Part shown: positions 58,865-64,000 of the stretch, one piece after another
Position numbering within the stretch: position 1 is the first letter of the stretch
Layout of the letters: the number at the start of each line of letters is the position of its first letter
NCBI RefSeq assembly: GCF_005233835.1
Contig: NZ_SZQA01000021.1
Location: forward strand, 1-64,000
DNA from: Herbidospora galbida
Lineage (GTDB): Bacteria > Actinomycetota > Actinomycetes > Streptosporangiales > Streptosporangiaceae
Length of the DNA stretch: 64,000 nt
Reading direction: 5' to 3'
Notes under the pieces: generated by a model
The model's database searches: none
What the model saw: the letters and a program-made list of their open reading frames with translations, nothing else
Told to the model about the DNA's origin: nothing
Position numbers and translations under genes: made by a program

Positions 58865-60244
58865 ATGACGCACCCCGAAGACCTGCAGAGAGCGGCTCAC
58901 GACAACCTCTGGATGCACTTCACCCGCCACGGCGCCTACGAGAACGCCGAGGTCCCCATGATCGTGCGAGGTGAGGGCGCCTACATCTACGACGTCAACG
59001 GCAAGCGCTACCTCGACGGCCTCGCCGGCCTCTTCGTGGTGCAGGCCGGACACGGTCGCAGCGAACTCGCCGAGGCGGCCGCCAAGCAGGCCCAGGAACT
59101 GGCCTTCTTCCCCCTCTGGTCCTACGCCCACCCCAAGGCGGTGGAGCTCGCCGCCCGGCTGGTCGAGCACACCCCGGGCGACCTCAACCGTGTGTTCTTC
59201 ACCACAGGCGGCGGCGAGGCCGTCGAGACCGCGTGGAAGCTGGCCAAGCAGTACTTCAAGCTGACCGGCAAGCCGCTCAAGCACAAGGTCATCAGCCGCC
59301 AGATCGCCTACCACGGCACCCCGCAGGGCGCCCTGTCGATCACCGGCATCCCCCTGTTCAAGCAGATGTTCGAGCCGCTGGTGCCGGGCTCGGTCCGGGT
59401 GCCGAACACCAACCACTACCGCGCCGACGAGATCACCGGCGTCCCCGGCATGACCCCCGAGCAGTACGGCATCTGGGCCGCCGAGCGGGTCGCCCGCGCG
59501 ATCGAGATGGAGGGCCCCGACACGGTGGCCGCCGTCTTCGTCGAGCCGGTCCAGAACGCCGGCGGCTGCTTCCCGCCCCCGCCCGGCTACTTCAAGCGAC
59601 TGCGCGAGATCTGCGACGAGTACGACGTTCTGCTCGTCTCGGACGAGGTCATCTGCGCCTACGGCCGGCTCGGCACCATGTTCGCCGGGGAAAAATTTGA
59701 CTACGTACCGGACATCATCACGTCCGCGAAGGGTCTGACCAGCGGGTATTCTCCACTTGGAGCGATGATCTGCTCCGACCGGCTCTTCGAGCCGTTCAAG
59801 TCGGGGACCGAGATGTTCGCCCACGGCTACACGTTCGGCGGACACCCCGTGTCGGCGGCCGTGGCGCTGGCGAACCTCGATTTGTTCGAGCGCGAAGACC
59901 TGCTGGGTCACGTGACCCGCAACGAGGGCGCGTTCCGCGCCACCCTGGAAAGGCTCTACGACCTGCCCATCGTCGGCGATGTGCGGGGCAGCGGGTTCTT
60001 CTGGGGCGTCGAGCTCGTCAAAGACAAGAACACCAAGGAGACCTTCACCGCCGACGAGTCGGAGCGCCTGATCCGGGGCTTCCTCTCCAAGGCGCTGTTC
60101 GAGGCAGGCCTGTACTGCCGGGCGGACGACCGCGGCGATCCCGTGGTCCAGCTCGCCCCGCCGCTCATCTGCGGCCAGAAGGAGTTCGACGAAATCGAAT
60201 CCATCCTTCGCGGAGTCCTCACCGAAGCCTGGGCTCTGCTCTGA
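58865..60244 (+). CDS. Class III (omega) aminotransferase
   Basis: A 459-aa PLP enzyme: GKRYLDGLAGLFVVQAGHGRSELAEAAAKQAQELAFFPLW, FFTTGGGEAVETAWKLAKQY, VSDEVICAYGRLGTMFAGEKF (PLP Asp) and Schiff-base Lys289 in ITSAKGLTSGYSPLGAM. Members transfer amino groups from omega-amino acids or diamines to pyruvate or 2-oxoglutarate. AAGGGAAG lies 6 nt before ATG 58865; an ATG 42 bases upstream is less well placed. The alanine dehydrogenase gene follows after 16 bases, which suggests pyruvate is the amino acceptor and alanine is recycled. Confidence 0.9.
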   Translation: MTHPEDLQRAAHDNLWMHFTRHGAYENAEVPMIVRGEGAYIYDVNGKRYLDGLAGLFVVQAGHGRSELAEAAAKQAQELAFFPLWSYAHPKAVELAARLVEHTPGDLNRVFFTTGGGEAVETAWKLAKQYFKLTGKPLKHKVISRQIAYHGTPQGALSITGIPLFKQMFEPLVPGSVRVPNTNHYRADEITGVPGMTPEQYGIWAAERVARAIEMEGPDTVAAVFVEPVQNAGGCFPPPPGYFKRLREICDEYDVLLVSDEVICAYGRLGTMFAGEKFDYVPDIITSAKGLTSGYSPLGAMICSDRLFEPFKSGTEMFAHGYTFGGHPVSAAVALANLDLFEREDLLGHVTRNEGAFRATLERLYDLPIVGDVRGSGFFWGVELVKDKNTKETFTADESERLIRGFLSKALFEAGLYCRADDRGDPVVQLAPPLICGQKEFDEIESILRGVLTEAWALL

Positions 60245-60260
60245 GAAAGGAACCCCGAAG

Positions 60261-61376
60261 ATGAAGATCGGCGTGCCCGCCGAGGTCAAGAACCACGAAT
60301 ATCGTGTCGCGGCGACCCCCGCGGGCGTCCATGAGCTGGTTCGTCACGGCCATGACGTCCACGTGCAGCGCGGTGCGGGCCTCGGTTCGCACATCCCCGA
60401 CGAGGAATACCTGGCGGCCGGCGCGAAGATCGTCGACACGGCCGACGAGGTGTGGGCCGAGTCGGAGATGGTCCTGAAGGTCAAGGAGCCGATCGCCGAG
60501 GAGTACCACCGGCTCCGCGAGGGTCAGGTGCTCTTCACCTACCTCCACCTGGCCGCCTCCCGGCCGTGCACCGACGCGCTCCTTGAGAGCCGCACCACCG
60601 CCATCGCCTACGAGACCGTCCAGGTCGGCGGCGCGCTGCCGCTGCTGGCCCCGATGTCCGAGGTGGCCGGGCGGCTGGCGCCGCAGGTGGGGGCGTACAA
60701 CCTGATGCGCTTCAACGGCGGCCGGGGCGTGCTCCCGGGCGGCGTGCCCGGCGTGGCCCCGGCGAAGGTCGTCGTCATCGGCGGCGGCGTCTCGGGTCTG
60801 CACGCCGCGCAGATCGCGGTCGGCATGGGCGCCGAGGTGACCATCCTCGACGTCAACATCGACCGGCTGCGCTTCATCGACGCGATCTACCAGGGCCGCC
60901 TCAAGACCCTGGTGTCCACGTCGTACGCCATCGAGAAGGCCTGCCTGGAGGCCGACCTGGTGATCGGCGCCGTGCTGATCCCGGGCGCCAAGGCCCCCCA
61001 GCTGGTGTCGAACGCGCTGGTCGCCCGCATGAAGCCGGGTTCGGTGCTCGTCGACATCGCCATCGACCAGGGCGGCTGCTTCGAGGACTCCCGCCCGACC
61101 ACGCACGCCGAGCCGACCTTCACGGTCCACAACTCGATCTTCTACTGCGTGGCCAACATGCCGGGCTCGGTGGCCAACACCTCCACCTACGCCCTCACCA
61201 ACGCCACCCTGCCCTACGCGGTCAAGCTGGCCGACCAGGGCTGGAAGAAGGCGCTGGCGGGCGACGCCGGGCTCGCCCTCGGGCTCAACACCCACCAGGG
61301 TCTCGTCACCAACGAGCCGGTCGCGGTGGCGCACCAGCTGCCGTACACCCCGGTTGGCGAGGTCATCGCGGCCTAA
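60261..61376 (+). CDS. ald: Alanine dehydrogenase
   Basis: A 371-aa enzyme of the usual family length that converts L-alanine + NAD+ to pyruvate + ammonium + NADH. It has MKIGVPAEVKNHEYRVAATPAGV (Arg15 substrate site region), LKVKEPI (Lys near residue 75), LFTYLHLAA (His near 96), and the NAD-binding VVVIGGGVSGLHAAQIAVGMGAEVTILDVN. AAAGGAACC precedes the ATG. Transcribed with the aminotransferase. Confidence 0.96.
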   Translation: MKIGVPAEVKNHEYRVAATPAGVHELVRHGHDVHVQRGAGLGSHIPDEEYLAAGAKIVDTADEVWAESEMVLKVKEPIAEEYHRLREGQVLFTYLHLAASRPCTDALLESRTTAIAYETVQVGGALPLLAPMSEVAGRLAPQVGAYNLMRFNGGRGVLPGGVPGVAPAKVVVIGGGVSGLHAAQIAVGMGAEVTILDVNIDRLRFIDAIYQGRLKTLVSTSYAIEKACLEADLVIGAVLIPGAKAPQLVSNALVARMKPGSVLVDIAIDQGGCFEDSRPTTHAEPTFTVHNSIFYCVANMPGSVANTSTYALTNATLPYAVKLADQGWKKALAGDAGLALGLNTHQGLVTNEPVAVAHQLPYTPVGEVIAA

Positions 61377-62773
61377 CTCAGGCCCAAGCGTTTTCGCAGG
61401 TCACGGGCCGTCTCCAGGACCCGCTCCACTTCGGTGGGGGTGGGCCAGGGGGCGGTCCCCGGCCGTAGCAGGGTGGCCCGCACCGCCGCGAGGTGCTCGA
61501 CCGCGCCGACGTGCAGGCCGCTCTTCTCCGACAGCCACGTGATCGGGTCGATCGGGTCGCGCAGTCGCCGGGTGACCATGTCCCAGGTGCCCAGGATCTC
61601 GCTCAGCTCGGCCACGTCGAGGCTGGTCTCGCCGCGCCGTCCGGCCGCCGCGACGGCCAGTTCGGCCCGCGCGGCCAGTTCGGGCTCGGCCGGCCGGTCC
61701 CAGCCCGGGGTCTTCGGCAGGTTGCTCCACCGCTCGGCCTCCATGGCCCGGTCGGTGGCCGTCAGCAGCGTGGCCAGCTCCACCGCCGCCCGGTAGTGGC
61801 CCTGCGCCGCCGCCTGCCGCAGCCAGTGCTCGCCGCCGCTCATGTCGGCGTGCTCGGCGATCAGGAGCAACCCGAAGTTGTACGCCGCCTCGGCGTCGCC
61901 GCTCGCCGCCGCGCGGCCGAACCAGTGGGAGGCGGCCCGCGCGTCGTCGAGTTCCACGCAGACGAACCCGGCCATCCGCTGGTCGTCGACCCGGCCGGTG
62001 CCGGCGGCCCGCTCGAACCAGGCCCGCGCGGTGCGCAGGTCTCTTCTGGCCAGCGCGAGGTTGCCCAGCTGGGAGGCCGCCCCCGGGTGGTCGTGCTGGG
62101 AGGCCAGCCGGTAGAGCACCTCGGCGCCCTCGGGATCGCGCAGGGCGTGCAGCAGCAGCCCCAGGTGGTAGGCGGCCTCGGCGTGCCCGCCCCGGGCCGC
62201 GAACTCCCACCAGTGCCGCGCGTCGCCCTCCTCGCCGCACGAGTAGCCGAGGAAGCCGAGGTCGTGGGCGCTGGTCAGGTCGCCGTCGAGGGCGGCCCTG
62301 CGGTGCCAGTCGCGGGCGCGCGTCAGCTCTCCGGCGTCCTCGCAGAGCAGCGCCAGTCTTCGGGACGCCCGCCGCGACCCGGCGGCGGCGGCCGTCTCAT
62401 ACCAGTGGAAGGCGGCCGGGGCGTCGCCCTTCTGCTCCAGCAGCAACGTGGCCAGGTTGGCGGCGGCCTCGGCGTCGCCGGTGCCGGCGGCCAGTTCGTA
62501 CCAGCGCAGCGACTCCTCCAGCGACCCGTGCTTCTCGTGCCACTTGCCGAGGTTGAAGGCGCTGTCGACGTTGCCGGCCCCGGCCGCCCGCTCCCACCAG
62601 TGGCGGGCCGCCGAGCGGTCGCCACGCTGGGCGTAGAGCCGCCCGAGCAGGTGGGCCGCGCGGGCGTCCCCCGCCTGAGCGGCGGCGTGCAGATCGTCGC
62701 CCTCGCCGTCGGCGGCGGGGCGGGGCGGCGGGACCTGTGCGATCCTGGCCGACACCTCAGGCCACATTGTCAT
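61373..62773 (-). CDS. Sel1-like repeat protein
   Basis: A 466-aa cytoplasmic protein of about ten Sel1/TPR-type repeats of roughly 36 residues (for example DAEAAANLATLLLEQKGDAPAAFHWYETAAAAG, residues 90-360), followed by a distinct C-terminal region (DVAELSEILGTWDMVTRRLRDPIDPITWLSEKSGLHVGAVEHLAAVRATLL) that looks helical and is not recognised. Sel1 repeats are protein-interaction scaffolds. Start taken at ATG 62773; ATG 62767 is also possible. The stop overlaps the ald stop on the opposite strand. Confidence 0.85.
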   Translation of the reverse strand: MTMWPEVSARIAQVPPPRPAADGEGDDLHAAAQAGDARAAHLLGRLYAQRGDRSAARHWWERAAGAGNVDSAFNLGKWHEKHGSLEESLRWYELAAGTGDAEAAANLATLLLEQKGDAPAAFHWYETAAAAGSRRASRRLALLCEDAGELTRARDWHRRAALDGDLTSAHDLGFLGYSCGEEGDARHWWEFAARGGHAEAAYHLGLLLHALRDPEGAEVLYRLASQHDHPGAASQLGNLALARRDLRTARAWFERAAGTGRVDDQRMAGFVCVELDDARAASHWFGRAAASGDAEAAYNFGLLLIAEHADMSGGEHWLRQAAAQGHYRAAVELATLLTATDRAMEAERWSNLPKTPGWDRPAEPELAARAELAVAAAGRRGETSLDVAELSEILGTWDMVTRRLRDPIDPITWLSEKSGLHVGAVEHLAAVRATLLRPGTAPWPTPTEVERVLETARDLRKRLGLS

Positions 62774-62783
62774 GCCGGACAGA

Positions 62784-62795
62784 GTTACATGTAAC
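62784..62795. promoter_or_regulatory. Palindrome GTTACATGTAAC upstream of the Sel1-repeat gene
   Basis: A perfect 12-bp palindrome 11 bases before the Sel1-protein start codon, in the 58-base gap after the membrane-protein gene; a repressor site or part of a promoter. Confidence 0.45.
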
Positions 62796-62831
62796 AGTCT
62801 GATCACGGAGGGTGATTGCCAGTTTCTTACC

Positions 62832-63653
62832 TCAGCGGATGCTGATGAATCCCGAGAACATGCCCATGCCGCACGAGTACCGGACCGTCCCCGGCCCCCG
62901 TGCGCCGAGCCTGATCGTGACCTGCCCGGTCTCCGGCAGGGCGACGTCTCTGCCGTCGATCGCGACCGTGGTGGTGCAGCTCCGGTTGTTGTCGGTACGG
63001 AAGATCACCACGATCTCCCGGTTGGCGGGAGCCGTGATCATCGCCGGCCGGAAGCCGTCGGGCGTCGCCCAGACCACGTTCCCGGCCGAGGCGGCGACGG
63101 CGGGGCTGTCGGGGAGCCAGCCGCCGAGCCGTACGCCGGAGAAGACCGTGAAGAGCCCGGCGGCGATCACCAGCACCCCGGCCCACCGGGCCAGCCGCTT
63201 CAGGACGATCCCCACCAGGGCGAATGCCGGAGACGACCCCAGCACGAACCCGCCCATCAGCACCGCCCCCGCGAGCGCCGACCCGCCGGAGACCGCCGCG
63301 AGCTCGGTGCTCAGCGTCACCCCGCAGGGGACCAGCACCGTCGCCGCCCCTCGGGTGAACGGCGATCCCTTGAGCGGCCGGCACGCCATCGGCCTGCGCA
63401 GCAGCGCGACTCCGGCGACCACCACGCCGATCCCCGCGACGACCAGCACGAGAGCTCTGACCTGCGGCGAGAGCACCAGCACCCCGCCGACGAGGCCCAG
63501 TAGCGCCCCCAGCACGATGTGAACCAGGGCCCGCCCGGCCAGGAAGGCCCAGATGCGGTCGACCCCCGCGATCAGCCCGCCCTGGACGGCCGTGCACGAC
63601 ACGGAGCCCGCGAGCAGCCCGGCGCCCACCCCGCCGGCGAACAAGGCCATCAC
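62832..63653 (-). CDS. UreH/TauE-like membrane protein with C-terminal cupredoxin-like domain
   Basis: A 273-aa protein with about six transmembrane helices (residues 1-175) of the UreH_2/TauE-like type, with Cys20 (GSVSCTAVQGG) and Cys110 (VLVPCGVTLS) in the two repeat-related loops, as in DsbD/CcdA-like transporters. After helix six an extracytoplasmic beta domain (about 190-273) ends RYSCGMGMFSGFISIR; Cys261, Met263 and Met265 resemble cupredoxin copper ligands. A copper-handling or thiol-disulfide role is inferred. Confidence 0.8.
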   Translation of the reverse strand: MMALFAGGVGAGLLAGSVSCTAVQGGLIAGVDRIWAFLAGRALVHIVLGALLGLVGGVLVLSPQVRALVLVVAGIGVVVAGVALLRRPMACRPLKGSPFTRGAATVLVPCGVTLSTELAAVSGGSALAGAVLMGGFVLGSSPAFALVGIVLKRLARWAGVLVIAAGLFTVFSGVRLGGWLPDSPAVAASAGNVVWATPDGFRPAMITAPANREIVVIFRTDNNRSCTTTVAIDGRDVALPETGQVTIRLGARGPGTVRYSCGMGMFSGFISIR

Positions 63654-63753
63654 CAGCGCAACCTAACGTGACCGGCCGGACGCGAGAAGTAGCCCGAGTG
63701 CCACTCCCTCCGCACCTGGCCGCAGTACGGAAAGCGCTTACCGGGCTATTTCA

Positions 63754-64000
63754 TCACGTCCATCCCGGCCTGACCAGGCCCGATTCGTAGGCGATGACCA
63801 CGAGCTGGGCGCGGTCGCGCGCCCCGAGCTTCATCATCGCCCGGCTGACATGGGTCTTCGCCGTCGCGGGCGACATGAACAGCTTCCCGGCGATCTCGTC
63901 GTTGGTCAGCCCGTTGCCCACCAGGGCGAGCACCTCGCGCTCCCGCTCGGTGAGGGAACCCAGCTGCTTCGGCACGACCGGGGCCTTCGCCCGCGACGCG
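63754..64000 (-). CDS. LuxR/NarL-type response regulator, C-terminal DNA-binding part
   Basis: The gene runs off the window; the visible 81 residues are a complete GerE/LuxR helix-turn-helix: LGSLTEREREVLALVGNGLTNDEIAGKLFMSPATAKTHVSRAMMKLGARDRAQLVVIAYESGLV. The frame stays open upstream to base 64000 (ASRAKAPVVPKQ linker), so the receiver domain presumably lies beyond the edge. A GTG at 63975 in the linker is not the true start. Confidence 0.9.
   Translation of the reverse strand, partial: ASRAKAPVVPKQLGSLTEREREVLALVGNGLTNDEIAGKLFMSPATAKTHVSRAMMKLGARDRAQLVVIAYESGLVRPGWT

Overview
The window is very GC-rich, densely coded chromosomal DNA from an actinomycete. The evidence is consistent: a large NAD-specific glutamate dehydrogenase, an ECF sigma factor with a zinc-finger anti-sigma partner, the prfB-ftsE-ftsX-smpB-ssrA block, DUF574-type methyltransferase, a FadE34-like fused acyl-CoA dehydrogenase, and many start codons 6-8 nt behind a TAnnnT box (leaderless transcripts). 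The style of the lipoproteins and small proteins suggests Streptosporangiales, but that is inference. No phage, integrase, IS element or CRISPR array is visible.

Layout. 1-4950: end of ptsI, a NagZ-type lipoprotein and three HAD-fold proteins around a DUF6912 protein. 4950-12660: acetoacetyl-CoA synthetase, a BBE-type flavoprotein, a two-gene redox module (cytochrome-b-like membrane protein plus NuoF/ferredoxin fusion), and two secreted proteins, one a DUF1996 protein split by a Gln/Asn-rich insert. 12660-13770: ECF sigma factor, a 60-residue anti-sigma factor, a strong terminator and three 59-bp hairpin repeats. 13960-18810: glutamate dehydrogenase. 19880-25813: prfB, ftsEX, smpB, a PBP-like lipoprotein with all catalytic motifs lost, and tmRNA. 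26290-27000: a Phd/VapC-type toxin-antitoxin pair.

27000-34125 is one minus-strand operon (solute-binding protein, two permeases, BadF-type amino-sugar kinase, GH9 hydrolase, ROK regulator) with a matching palindromic operator at its promoter. It is best read as uptake and breakdown of a beta-linked glucosamine or glucose oligosaccharide. 34200-34960 holds the most unusual unit: on the minus strand a 27-codon ORF with a Leu/Val run, a strong intrinsic terminator, then two tandem tRNA genes with anticodons GAG and CAG (the Leu codons used in that ORF) but with short variable loops, unlike normal bacterial tRNA-Leu.

35080-41360 has assorted enzymes (DUF899, SDR, amidohydrolase, methyltransferase, adenosine-deaminase family, HtrA-like protease). 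41370-51660 is a CoA-thioester catabolic cluster (fused acyl-CoA dehydrogenase, nitronate-monooxygenase-like protein, crotonase, two ligases, DUF35 protein, two thiolase-like Ltp proteins) that resembles mycobacterial steroid side-chain loci and carries a KstR2-like operator. 51700-64000: LysE/LysR/threonine-dehydratase group, a VWA protein coupled to a gene that appears to start with AUU, an M20 peptidase, an aminotransferase/alanine dehydrogenase pair, a Sel1-repeat protein, a copper-type membrane protein and the end of a LuxR-type regulator.
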